NCBI GenBank assembly: GCA_005791855.1
Contig: SXUH01000306.1
Coordinates: 1 to 14,020 of the forward strand
Source: Bdellovibrionales bacterium
GTDB lineage: Bacteria > Bdellovibrionota > Bacteriovoracia > Bacteriovoracales > Bacteriovoracaceae
Length of the DNA stretch: 14,020 nucleotides
Reading direction: 5' to 3'
In this document: positions 5,911 through 14,020 of the stretch, piece after piece
Layout of the letters: each line of letters starts with the position of its first letter
Position numbering within the stretch: the first letter of the stretch is position 1
The notes under the pieces: model-generated
Databases searched by the model: none
Seen by the model: the letters and a program-made list of their open reading frames with translations, nothing else
Told to the model about the DNA's origin: nothing
Position numbers and translations under genes: made by a program

Positions 5911-7005
5911 ATGAATCATCCTAAACCTTTCAGCCTCGAGCTGGCCCAGAAACTAGAGAAATTTGGCCAGTTTGCTCAGCCCATTGAGCTGGGATCGGTT
6001 CGGTTCGGGTCGAAGCTCCTCCTGGCCCCCATGGCCGGGATCTGCAACATTCCATACCGACTTCTGATGGAAGACCTAGGCGCCGGCGGGACGGTCTCGG
6101 AGCTCATCTCCTGCCACGGGATCAACTACGGCAACGTCCGGACCCTGGAGATGCTCAAGATCCACCCGCTCGAAAGGAACGTGGGCATCCAGCTCTTCGG
6201 CGAGGATCCGGAGTCCATGGCCCGGGCCGCGCAGACGGCCGAGGAGTACGGGCCAAAGTTCCTGGACATCAACATGGGCTGTCCGGTGACCAAGGTGGTG
6301 AGCAAGGGCGGGGGCTCCGCACTCCTCCGGGAGATCCAGAACCTCGCACCCATGTTCGAGAAGATCCGCTCGAAGATCAAGGTCCCGCTGTCGATCAAGA
6401 TCCGGACCGGCTGGGACGCGGACTCCCTCAACGCCGAGAAGGTGCTCAAGATCGCGGCCGACTCCGGGATCGAGTGGGTGGCCATCCACGGCCGCACCCG
6501 GACCCAGCAGTACACGGGGTTTGCGAACTGGAACTACATCGAGTCCCTCAACGACCACAAGGCCATCCCCCTCATCGGAAACGGCGACCTCCACCATCCG
6601 TTCGGCGTCTCCGAGCGCCTCCAGAAAACCCAGTGCGACGCCCTCATGATCGCCCGGGGCGCGCTCCGCAATCCGTTCATCTTCCTCGAGTCCCTGGACC
6701 AGACCTACGCCTCCCAGAAGCGATCCGTGTTCTCCGGAAAGGACTACTGGGAAGTGGTGGAGCGCCTCCACTACTACTGCCAGGAGACCTTCACCGAAGA
6801 ACGGACCGTGCTGGTCCAGCTCCGGAAGCTCGTGGTCTGGTTCGCGGCCGGCTTCCCCCACGCCGCCGCCTTCCGCTCCCAGATCTTCGGCTGCCAGGTC
6901 CTCGAGGACTGCATGAAGATCGCCGAGGACTACTTCCTCTCCCTCGGAAGTTCCCAGAAGTTCATCAACTACGACGAAGTTTTCATGAGTTCCGGGCACG
7001 GGTAG
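5911..7005 (+). CDS. dus: tRNA-dihydrouridine synthase (Dus family, DusB-like)
   Basis: Dus enzymes are FMN-dependent and reduce specific uridines in the tRNA D-loop with NADPH. The 364-residue product is a complete family member: FMN-binding LAPMAGICNIPYR (38-50), DINMGCPVTKVVSKGGGSALL (119-139) with catalytic Cys124, SIKIRTGWD, then AIHGRTRTQQYTGFANW with the substrate-facing histidine, and phosphate-binding IGNGD and IARGALRNPF. The C-terminal third is the expected helical tRNA-binding domain. An extra N-terminal stretch of about 30 residues precedes the barrel. The motif pattern is nearest DusB, but the subclass is not secure from sequence reading alone. The gene stands divergent from the HAD-ffh unit. 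The start has no Shine-Dalgarno sequence. I see no terminator in the 65 bases before the next gene. Confidence 0.94.
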   Translation: MNHPKPFSLELAQKLEKFGQFAQPIELGSVRFGSKLLLAPMAGICNIPYRLLMEDLGAGGTVSELISCHGINYGNVRTLEMLKIHPLERNVGIQLFGEDPESMARAAQTAEEYGPKFLDINMGCPVTKVVSKGGGSALLREIQNLAPMFEKIRSKIKVPLSIKIRTGWDADSLNAEKVLKIAADSGIEWVAIHGRTRTQQYTGFANWNYIESLNDHKAIPLIGNGDLHHPFGVSERLQKTQCDALMIARGALRNPFIFLESLDQTYASQKRSVFSGKDYWEVVERLHYYCQETFTEERTVLVQLRKLVVWFAAGFPHAAAFRSQIFGCQVLEDCMKIAEDYFLSLGSSQKFINYDEVFMSSGHG

Positions 7006-7070
7006 GCCTTTCTCCGACCAGTTCCGTAAGCCTCTAAACTTATTCACCTAGACGACCGAAAATAGAAGAG

Positions 7071-8993
7071 ATGAACCTACTTATCCTTCTCTTCTCGATA
7101 TCCCTAACCTTCGCCGCCCAGAACAAACCGGGCTGCGGCGAACTCGCCGCCATGGTCGAGGGGTATGAGAAGGCCCTGATGAACCAGTCCGCGAAGGCCC
7201 CCGAAGGTAAGACCTGTGTGGCCCTCACCTCCGGAGAGGTGAAGACGGAGCTGGATGCTCAGAAGAAAGAAGGCGAGGAAGGGTACCCGGCCCCGCTCAC
7301 CGAAGAAGGGAAGAAGGCCTTCAACGATCTCAAGTGCGCGAAGCTCTCGGTGATCGACTCGACCCTCGAACGGCTCCGGAACGAGGAATCCCTCCTCTCG
7401 GGCTTCGATAAGCTGAAGGCCACCATCGCCACCTCTCAGGAAGGGACGAAGGAAACCGAACTCGCGAAGGCCCAGGAGAGCGGCAAGCTCTTCCTGAAGA
7501 GCCTCCGGACGGCCCAGAGCCTCGAGCTCCTCCTGAAGTCTCAGTCGAAGAACAGCAACGGCCTCATGGCCGATCTGCGGGCCGTGAAACCCGAGGACCG
7601 GAAGGACGTGGCGTCCTTCATGAAGGTCGTCGCGGGCCTCTGTCCGAAGGACGACCGGGTCAAGTCCCCGACCCAGAAGACCGGTTCCGTCGACGCCTGT
7701 AACCCGGCGCTGTTCAAACCGGACCAGGGTACGGTCGACGCGATCAACGTCCTCGTCGACTCCCTGGAGGAGAAGGGTGACAAGCAGGCCGAGAAGATCA
7801 AGAGCTGGTACGACGCCCTCGCCATCCGACGGAAGAACTCCGCCGACGAGGACGCCTCCTACTCGTTCAACGAGATGCAGACGGACCTCTCCGGGGTGAT
7901 CGCCAAGCTCGAGAAGAACGAAGCACTCTCCCGGGACGACCTGCGGGCGATCTCCCGGCTCGACCAGTTCGAGAACGCGAGCGGGCTCGTCTTCGTGGAA
8001 GACCTCATGGCGTCGAAGAAGCAGCTGAGCTCCCCGGCCGACCGGTTCAAGTTCCTCGTCGAAGACCTCGCGAACCGGCAGGCGCAGGAGCTCCAGAGTA
8101 AGATCTCGCTGGCCTGGTCCGAGGTGAAGAAGCTCGACCACGGCTTCTCCGAAGAGCAGATGGCGACCTGCCACCGGGCCTTCACCTTCGAGTCGTCCAT
8201 GAAGTGCCTCGAGCTCCTGAAGATCGTCGCCAAGCCGAACCTCTCCGCCGGCGACCGCGCCGCCTTCGATCAGCTCATCGGCTCCATCGACTCCTCCCGG
8301 ACCTACCACGAGACTCTGGTGAAGGCGCAGGCCGACTGCCTCGCGTTCCCGGCCCGGATCTCCCAGTGCTTCACCGGCATCAACCGAGACAAGGCCCTGG
8401 TCCGGGACCAGATCAACTCCCTGAACCTCCTCAAGGAGAAGATCACCAGAGAGGCCGGGAAGGGCGAGCTCTCCGTCGCCCGGGACTTCGCCATGGAGAA
8501 GATGGCCACCCAGTGCAAGGGCCTCGCCGCGAGCACCGTCGAGGGCTGCGACTCCGACTTCGACGGGAAGATTTCAAGAGAGGCCACGGTCCTCGCCCAC
8601 GACACCATGGAGATCACCCTCCTCTTTAGTCCGAAACCCGAGTCCGTGGCTCGGATGGAAGAGCTCTGTAAGAAAGACAGCGAGAAGGACAGCAACCGAA
8701 AGAAGCTCTGCGCGTACTTCGAAGAAGACGGGAACTACTACCCCGACCCGAAGGCCGAGCTCCTCTCCAACCAGGTGGCCGATCCGAACTCGAAGTTCGA
8801 CCTCGCCGGGGCCATCGCCAAGATCGCCGCGCCGATCTTCGCGCCCGCGTGCCAGCCGCCGATGAACCCGTACCCGACCATGCCGAACGTGTTCCTCCCG
8901 CCCACGCCGCCGCTCCACCGCCAGATCCTCGACCCCCACGTCTTCATCGGGGGCATGGGATCCTACCGGCCCGCGAGCACGCACTTTCCGTAG
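7071..8993 (+). CDS. exported protein of unknown function with EF-hand-like loop and proline-rich tail
   Basis: I do not recognise this 640-residue protein. Residues 1-17 form a hydrophobic signal-peptide-like segment (MNLLILLFSISLTFAAQ), probably cut near TFA or FAA; its n-region has no basic residue, which is unusual. The mature part is charged and seems mostly helical, with 14 cysteines spread along it, compatible with disulfides outside the cytoplasm. Residues 494-505 read DSDFDGKISREA, matching the DxDxDGxI core of a calcium-binding EF-hand or dockerin loop, although position 12 is Ala and the Glu falls at 11. The last 45 residues are rich in Pro, Tyr and Met. The purine run GAAGAG directly abuts the ATG, too close for a normal Shine-Dalgarno; the start is kept because it supplies the signal peptide. 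It precedes the giant lipoprotein gene by 79 bases and may share its transcript. Confidence 0.8.
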   Translation: MNLLILLFSISLTFAAQNKPGCGELAAMVEGYEKALMNQSAKAPEGKTCVALTSGEVKTELDAQKKEGEEGYPAPLTEEGKKAFNDLKCAKLSVIDSTLERLRNEESLLSGFDKLKATIATSQEGTKETELAKAQESGKLFLKSLRTAQSLELLLKSQSKNSNGLMADLRAVKPEDRKDVASFMKVVAGLCPKDDRVKSPTQKTGSVDACNPALFKPDQGTVDAINVLVDSLEEKGDKQAEKIKSWYDALAIRRKNSADEDASYSFNEMQTDLSGVIAKLEKNEALSRDDLRAISRLDQFENASGLVFVEDLMASKKQLSSPADRFKFLVEDLANRQAQELQSKISLAWSEVKKLDHGFSEEQMATCHRAFTFESSMKCLELLKIVAKPNLSAGDRAAFDQLIGSIDSSRTYHETLVKAQADCLAFPARISQCFTGINRDKALVRDQINSLNLLKEKITREAGKGELSVARDFAMEKMATQCKGLAASTVEGCDSDFDGKISREATVLAHDTMEITLLFSPKPESVARMEELCKKDSEKDSNRKKLCAYFEEDGNYYPDPKAELLSNQVADPNSKFDLAGAIAKIAAPIFAPACQPPMNPYPTMPNVFLPPTPPLHRQILDPHVFIGGMGSYRPASTHFP

Positions 8994-9031
8994 CGGCAAA
9001 ATCTTCCCGCCCGAATGATCGATAAAGCTCC

Positions 9032-9062
9032 CTCCCCGGATTCCCGATACTTCATCCGGGAG
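9032..9062 (+). promoter_or_regulatory. hairpin covering the ribosome-binding site of the giant lipoprotein gene
   Basis: CTCCCCGGAT (9032-9041) can pair with ATCCGGGAG (9054-9062), leaving one bulged C and a 12-base loop. The 3' arm contains GGGAG (9058-9062), the only Shine-Dalgarno-like sequence ahead of the ATG at 9073, 10 bases away. If formed, the hairpin would hide the ribosome-binding site and restrict translation. No T-tract follows, so it is not a terminator. Confidence 0.5.
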
Positions 9063-9072
9063 CGTACCAAAC

Positions 9073-12000
9073 ATGGATGTTAAGTACCTAGTTCTAGCCT
9101 TATTCCTTCTGGCGTCCTGCCTGCCGGAGCCGAAGGTGACTCGTGGGAACCTTTCCACGGGGCAGACCACCAGTGGGTCCAGCGGCGAAGTCCCTCCCTC
9201 CGACACCACCTGGAACTACCTGAACGCCCGCTCGACCGCGATCACCATCAACGTCTCGAACCTGAACAATGCCTACCTCGTCGGCGCGGCCATCGAGACC
9301 TTCCTCGGGACGCCCGGGACCTCCCCGACGGACCTCGTGAACTACACCAACCAGAACTACTGCCTGGTGAGCACCTTCTCCGTCGCCGGCGTGAGCAAGG
9401 AGCTGCGCTCGCGGGTCATCCCCATCTCCTACTACGACTTCACCGCGAAGCGGACGGTGCGGATCCTCCGGGTCGACTTCAACGACGTCGCCAACTCCAC
9501 CGCGGCCTGCGGCGGCACCCTCCGCGTCCTGAACTCCAGCGGCACCTACGTCACCGACCCGGCCGTGGTGAGCACCACCTTCGATCCGAACCTCATCTGC
9601 AGCAACTGCACGGCCATCCAGGCCGCCTCCAGGGTCCGGCTCTTCCGCCGCGTGACCACGCTGGATGAAGTTCCCTTCAACCTCGTCAGTCTCGCGGCCT
9701 TGGGCCTTGCCGTCGACCCGAACTACGATGCCACCGGGAACTCCGGGACCTGCTCCCCGTCTCTGTGTGTCTCCAGAGGCTTCGACTGCTGCCTGGATAA
9801 CCAGTGCGTCTCGGACGCCAGCGTGAGACCCTCGGCGAGGACCCGGTACGCCTCCCTGCTCGCGACCGCCGAGGAAGAAAGGATCCAGAACCCCATGGCC
9901 TACCTGAACTACCCGCAGCTCTACTACATCTGCGGCTCCTCCGTGCCGTCGACCACCGCGGGCTCCGGCAGCGGAAACTCCGGGAACGAAGCGGCCTTCG
10001 AGCTCCTGAAGAAGGACCTCGCCTGCATCGAGCACATCAAGGCCCAGAGTTCGGTCACGCCGTTCCACAACGAGATCCTCGTCCGCAGCACCCCGTACAC
10101 CGCCGCCACCAACTGCCTCACGGCCACGGCCGACAGCGGTCGGGAGATGTTCTACCAGACGGTGATGAAGCGGCTCTACGCCACCTGCGGCTGCGCCCAG
10201 ACGGAGCTCGAGGACATGATCTCCTCCTGCCCGGCCTACGAGTACACCGTAACCGCCCGGGATTCCCTGAACAATCCCGTGCGCATCGACTGCTACACGC
10301 CGCCGACGGACACGGGCCCGGTCCCCGTGCAGCAAACGGTCTCGGTGAACTCCCGCTCCGCCCCTCACCGCTTCTTCGACGACATCGACGGCACCGAACG
10401 GGCCATCACGGGAACCGAGCGGACCTACGTGAGCGGCGGCGTGACCACCGACTACGTCCAGGAAGGTGCGAAGTTCGAATACCAGGACGAGGAGAAGGTC
10501 CTCCCGAGCCAGCAGCCCTATAGCATGAACGCCATCCTCGGGCAGATGAGCGTGGTCCTGGACCAGGCCCTTCCGGCGAAGACGGTTTCCGTCGAGCTCG
10601 ACGGCGTCTACCTCCTCTCCACCACCTCCGGGTACTACACGCCGTGCCCGACGTGCGCGAAGGACTCCTGGGTCGAGACCCTGAGTGCCTTCCCCTCCTC
10701 GCCCATGGGCGTGGGGCTCAGATCCGTGGGCCACACCACCGAACGAGACAGTTTTTCCAACAACACCACCGGCGGGAACTACGAAGACACCATCTTCGGC
10801 CGGGCCTGCTGGATTCCGCCGACGATGATTCCGTTCTCGCACTCCGAGAAGGCTTCCGTGGTGGACCAGCGGTTGAACCGCCTCGAGACCCAGTCGGCGT
10901 TGTTCGCCAACGGATACCAGCGGGACTGGTACGGCTTCAACCGGGGCGCCCTCATCGGCTCCTTCGACGGCGTCACCTGGTTCGCCATCGGCAAGGGCCG
11001 GATCGTCCGGGCCACGTCGAAGAAACTCTTCCTGGCCATCAACGCTCCCTTCGCGGACCTCGCGTCTCCGACGTCGCACATGGTGAACGTCCAGGCGTAC
11101 GACGGGCTGACCCAGGCCGCGCTGGTGGACTTCGATCCGGACTACCTGGACGCCGCCAACCCTCTCCACAACGAAGCGGCGAGCTGCCAGGCCAACCACA
11201 TCTGCGCCACCGACACCGACTGCGTGACCAAGCTCGGGTGGGAATACGCCTGCGCCGACGTGAAGGACCTCCGGACCTACTGGCCACGCTTCGACAGCAC
11301 CGGCAAGGAGAAGAACTCCGCCGAGACCATCGCCGCGGAGAAGGCCGCCGTCGGGATCGAGCAGATCCTCCAGCAGAAGAGCTTTCCGTCCGGATCGACC
11401 AAGAGGTGCGTCTACCGCGGCTCCGGCGCCCCCTGCATGGTGAACTCCGGCTCGGCCGGCATCACCGACCTCAACAAGCGGAAGGTCCTGACCTGCGCGC
11501 CGAACTTCTACTGCGCGAGCGTGGGCTCCGCGAGCTTCAACGCCAATGTCGCCCGCTTCGCGGCCCCCCTCGCCGACATCCCGGTGGCGCGGAACCACTA
11601 CTTCGGGAAAGACGCCAACATCCTCGGAAGACCTCTGAACTACTCCTCCGGAACCTCGACCCTTCCGGCGGGCGTGCGGACGACGCTGCGGGACAACCTC
11701 CTCTCCTTCGAGCCGCAGGCGAGCTCGAACTCCGGCGTCTGCCTGCCGGGGAAGTCCCTCCCGACCGCGGCCGGGAACACCAGCCCGTTCACCCAGCACA
11801 CCCAGCCCGACGCCACGAGAAGGTCGGACTACATCAGCCAGGTGGGGAGCTGCAACTCGACCCTCTTCACGAACAACCGGCACACCTCCTGCCCGGTCTT
11901 CGTCACCGACAAGGCGAGCGCGAACTTCGGCAACTACGAGATGTTCACCTCGCTCACCCTCGCCACCGACTACAACAAGAAGGCAAGCTCCCAGAACGCC

Positions 12001-14020
12001 TGTGGCCTCGAGTCCCTGAGCTCCTCGGCGACCCTCACCTCCCCGGCGGACACGCTCTCGACCTACTCGCCGTTTAAGAACATCGAGGCCAGGGCCCTCA
12101 CCGCGCAGGTGGTGTACAACCCGACGCTCGCGCGGGACGCCTGCTTCCGGAGAGCGGGGGCGGTCTGCCACACGGACCTGGACTGCACGCCGAACAAGTT
12201 CCACGCGGGCCAGATCGACTACTTCGCCCTCAGCTACTTCGGGAACCTCGCCGAGCAGACCTTCTACAAGGAAAGCCTCGTCTGCGGCCAGACCGATCCG
12301 AAGCCCCTGTCCTCTGATCCGGTGGCCTCCAAGGCCTACGACATGACCAAGAACCGCTGCTGCCGAGAGGTCGGGGCCGACCTCACGACGTACACCAGTG
12401 ACATCCCGACCGACACCGACGGCCTTACCTACGACGCGAGTTCCGCGGGGCTCAAGATGTCCCTTGCCCCGGGGATCGCCCCGAACGATCCGAAGCGCTA
12501 CTCCCGGCTGGCCACTGTCGAGGCCATCGGAACGGCCGACCGGCCAATCCTCTCCGCCTACGAAACGAGGGACACCTCGGGCCTCGGCACCCTGGCCACC
12601 AGCACGCAAGGGGCCAACGTCCTCACGCCGAAGCAGTGGAAGACGATCAACGAAGCCAACTCGGAAACCTGCTGCGGCGGCGGGTGGATCAGGAAATTCT
12701 CCGACGGTTCCAACGACTGGAGCAAGCGGGACCGGGTGGTCTTCGACGTGACCCAGTTCGCCTGCCTCAACTCGCGGACTCCGCTGCTCACCAATCCCTC
12801 TAGGCTGGCGTCGGAGTACAACAGCGCCGCGGACGTGCAGACCCTCCTCGAGGACGACTACGGAGACTACTGCAAGGACTCCACCAGCACCCTCGGGAGC
12901 TGCGCCCAGTTCTCCTTCGACGGTTCCCTCAGCGATACCTATCCGGTGACCAACGCGTCGACGGTCTACGGGACGGTGACCGTGAACACCGTGAGCCCGG
13001 TCTATAACTCTTCCCCGACCAAGGACTACTTCTTCACCCCGCGCAGCGCGGACACCGACGCCAGCGTGTTCATCGATTTCTCGAACACCGCCACCACGGC
13101 CCGGAGGAACGTGACGATCAAGATCCCGAGCTACATCTCCCGGACGGCCTTCGACGCAAACGGGGCCCTCGCCATCAGCATGATCCGGTCCACCGGGGCC
13201 GGAGCCATTGCCTGCGCTCCGAACGCTGGAGTGGCCGCCGCCGTCACTTCCCCGACCTCCACCGGCGCGGGCGTGTGCGACGGCAGCTGCTGCTACTCCT
13301 ACGACACCAACACCCGAGTCCTGAAGGTCATCGCTAACGGCGTGGCCTCCTTCGCGGGCCAGAGAGTCGGCGTGACCTTCACCGTTCCCACCGCCGGCGC
13401 GACCATCCCGGGCCTCGTCCGGACCAAACCCGGCACCACCACCTACTACCTCAAGCGCCTGGGCCGCCTCGAGCTCTCGGGGATCCCGCAGGTCGCCCAC
13501 GAAGAGCTCTACTGCAACGACGACTCCGCGAAGGTCCTCCCGGGGATCTTCTCCGCCGCCACGGCCACGGACTTCTCAAACTCCTCCTACTCCTACGCCG
13601 ACGCTTCGGGGAACCGCTACACCAACATCCACGGGCTCCTGAACGAGCCGGTCTTCTCGAAGAACGACTTCAAGTGCTGTACCCCTCTGGGGAAGACGGT
13701 GAGAGACACGAGCAAGTGCTGCTCCGGCTACGGCGTGGCCCAGGGGACCAACAACACTTTCTACACCTGCGCCCTTCCGGCGGGCACCGACCTCATGGTG
13801 TACTTCAACTCCTTCGTCTCCAACGAGGGCCGGGGCTCGGACCAGCCGGGCGGCGGGCTCCAGGACATCCACTTCGACGAGCAAACCGGAGAGCCGAAGC
13901 TCGAGTCCTCCGTGAACATGAAAATCTCCGAGCTCGGCGTGGCCTACTGCGCTTCCGGGAAGGTCCGCCAGGGCGGGGCCTTCGGCCTCTACGAGCCGGA
14001 GCCCCAGGGACCGGGGACGA
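9073..14020 (+). CDS. giant cysteine-rich lipoprotein, function unknown (3' end outside window)
   Basis: The frame stays open from the ATG at 9073 to the window end, giving at least 1649 residues. Residues 1-15 form a short signal peptide ending in the lipobox LASC, with lipidated Cys16. Leu follows the Cys, so by the E. coli Lol rule it would go to the outer membrane. The mature protein is rich in Ser, Thr, Gly and Asn, with no further membrane segment. I count about 54 cysteines, including six Cys-Cys pairs (239/240, 1096/1097, 1200/1201, 1406/1407, 1535/1536, 1549/1550). A motif Cys-x-Thr-Asp-x-Asp-Cys occurs at 711-717 and 1032-1038. A Gly/Ser-rich linker lies near 290-306. Dense disulfides suggest a rigid surface protein. 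I recognise no enzyme domain. Codon use matches the preceding exported gene, so there is no sign of recent transfer. Confidence 0.88.
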   Translation, partial: MDVKYLVLALFLLASCLPEPKVTRGNLSTGQTTSGSSGEVPPSDTTWNYLNARSTAITINVSNLNNAYLVGAAIETFLGTPGTSPTDLVNYTNQNYCLVSTFSVAGVSKELRSRVIPISYYDFTAKRTVRILRVDFNDVANSTAACGGTLRVLNSSGTYVTDPAVVSTTFDPNLICSNCTAIQAASRVRLFRRVTTLDEVPFNLVSLAALGLAVDPNYDATGNSGTCSPSLCVSRGFDCCLDNQCVSDASVRPSARTRYASLLATAEEERIQNPMAYLNYPQLYYICGSSVPSTTAGSGSGNSGNEAAFELLKKDLACIEHIKAQSSVTPFHNEILVRSTPYTAATNCLTATADSGREMFYQTVMKRLYATCGCAQTELEDMISSCPAYEYTVTARDSLNNPVRIDCYTPPTDTGPVPVQQTVSVNSRSAPHRFFDDIDGTERAITGTERTYVSGGVTTDYVQEGAKFEYQDEEKVLPSQQPYSMNAILGQMSVVLDQALPAKTVSVELDGVYLLSTTSGYYTPCPTCAKDSWVETLSAFPSSPMGVGLRSVGHTTERDSFSNNTTGGNYEDTIFGRACWIPPTMIPFSHSEKASVVDQRLNRLETQSALFANGYQRDWYGFNRGALIGSFDGVTWFAIGKGRIVRATSKKLFLAINAPFADLASPTSHMVNVQAYDGLTQAALVDFDPDYLDAANPLHNEAASCQANHICATDTDCVTKLGWEYACADVKDLRTYWPRFDSTGKEKNSAETIAAEKAAVGIEQILQQKSFPSGSTKRCVYRGSGAPCMVNSGSAGITDLNKRKVLTCAPNFYCASVGSASFNANVARFAAPLADIPVARNHYFGKDANILGRPLNYSSGTSTLPAGVRTTLRDNLLSFEPQASSNSGVCLPGKSLPTAAGNTSPFTQHTQPDATRRSDYISQVGSCNSTLFTNNRHTSCPVFVTDKASANFGNYEMFTSLTLATDYNKKASSQNACGLESLSSSATLTSPADTLSTYSPFKNIEARALTAQVVYNPTLARDACFRRAGAVCHTDLDCTPNKFHAGQIDYFALSYFGNLAEQTFYKESLVCGQTDPKPLSSDPVASKAYDMTKNRCCREVGADLTTYTSDIPTDTDGLTYDASSAGLKMSLAPGIAPNDPKRYSRLATVEAIGTADRPILSAYETRDTSGLGTLATSTQGANVLTPKQWKTINEANSETCCGGGWIRKFSDGSNDWSKRDRVVFDVTQFACLNSRTPLLTNPSRLASEYNSAADVQTLLEDDYGDYCKDSTSTLGSCAQFSFDGSLSDTYPVTNASTVYGTVTVNTVSPVYNSSPTKDYFFTPRSADTDASVFIDFSNTATTARRNVTIKIPSYISRTAFDANGALAISMIRSTGAGAIACAPNAGVAAAVTSPTSTGAGVCDGSCCYSYDTNTRVLKVIANGVASFAGQRVGVTFTVPTAGATIPGLVRTKPGTTTYYLKRLGRLELSGIPQVAHEELYCNDDSAKVLPGIFSAATATDFSNSSYSYADASGNRYTNIHGLLNEPVFSKNDFKCCTPLGKTVRDTSKCCSGYGVAQGTNNTFYTCALPAGTDLMVYFNSFVSNEGRGSDQPGGGLQDIHFDEQTGEPKLESSVNMKISELGVAYCASGKVRQGGAFGLYEPEPQGPGT

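Noticed and set aside
7006..7070. Promoter or terminator between dus and the exported-protein gene
   Set aside because: No pair of boxes with sensible spacing and no stem followed by a T-tract could be found by reading; the region is left uncalled.
7104..8309. A 401-codon minus-strand frame opposite the 640-residue exported protein
   Set aside because: Biased composition, no signal or motif; the plus strand has the signal peptide, cysteines and calcium-like loop.
9100..13500. A 1466-codon open frame on the minus strand opposite the giant lipoprotein gene
   Set aside because: Its translation is a compositionally biased run of Gly, Arg, Val and Glu typical of the antisense of GC-rich coding sequence. 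The plus strand has a signal peptide, lipobox and ordered cysteine motifs and stays open throughout. The long open frame follows from the rarity of TTA, CTA and TCA codons on the plus strand.

Overview
The window is a GC-rich stretch of bacterial chromosome. Its housekeeping genes are typical of a Gram-negative bacterium, with two exported proteins at the right-hand end, one of them a very large lipoprotein. The order HAD-ffh-rpsP-khpA-rimM-trmD, a CheR/CheB/receiver-kinase cassette and a huge cysteine-rich lipoprotein together suggest a Bdellovibrionota or other former-deltaproteobacterial lineage. That placement is an inference; no rRNA is present to confirm it. No tRNA, rRNA, CRISPR array or mobile element is visible, and genes are packed tightly: the longest gap between genes is 95 bases.

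Left part (1-1946, plus strand): the 3' end of a CheR-type methyltransferase, a single-domain CheB methylesterase and a receiver-histidine kinase overlap by 14 and 4 bases. They form one translationally coupled signalling cassette. No CheA, CheW or chemoreceptor is present.

Middle part (1943-5842, minus strand, read right to left): a short HAD-family phosphatase, ffh (signal recognition particle GTPase), rpsP (ribosomal protein bS16), khpA (KH-domain RNA-binding protein), rimM (16S maturation factor) and trmD (tRNA m1G37 methyltransferase). This is the classic SRP/ribosome-maturation cluster, but rplS, the usual gene after trmD, is absent; trmD instead collides tail-to-tail with the kinase gene, their stop codons sharing one CTAG. 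A strong sigma70-like promoter precedes rpsP, and a clear intrinsic terminator lies between khpA and rimM just ahead of the rimM ribosome-binding site. The cluster therefore seems divided into an HAD-ffh unit, an rpsP-khpA unit and a rimM-trmD tail that may depend on read-through.

A 68-base divergent region (5843-5910) separates the HAD gene from dus, a tRNA-dihydrouridine synthase gene on the plus strand. Both genes lack a Shine-Dalgarno sequence, and both have a promoter-like element whose -10 box ends 8 bases before the ATG, suggesting leaderless mRNAs.

Right part (7071-14020, plus strand): two exported proteins of unrecognised family, probably cotranscribed. The first is a 640-residue, mostly helical periplasmic or secreted protein with 14 cysteines, one EF-hand-like loop and a proline-rich tail. 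The second is a lipoprotein of at least 1649 residues that runs off the window. It has about 54 cysteines, six Cys-Cys pairs and a repeated Cys-x-Thr-Asp-x-Asp-Cys motif. This pair is the least explained and most interesting content of the window.
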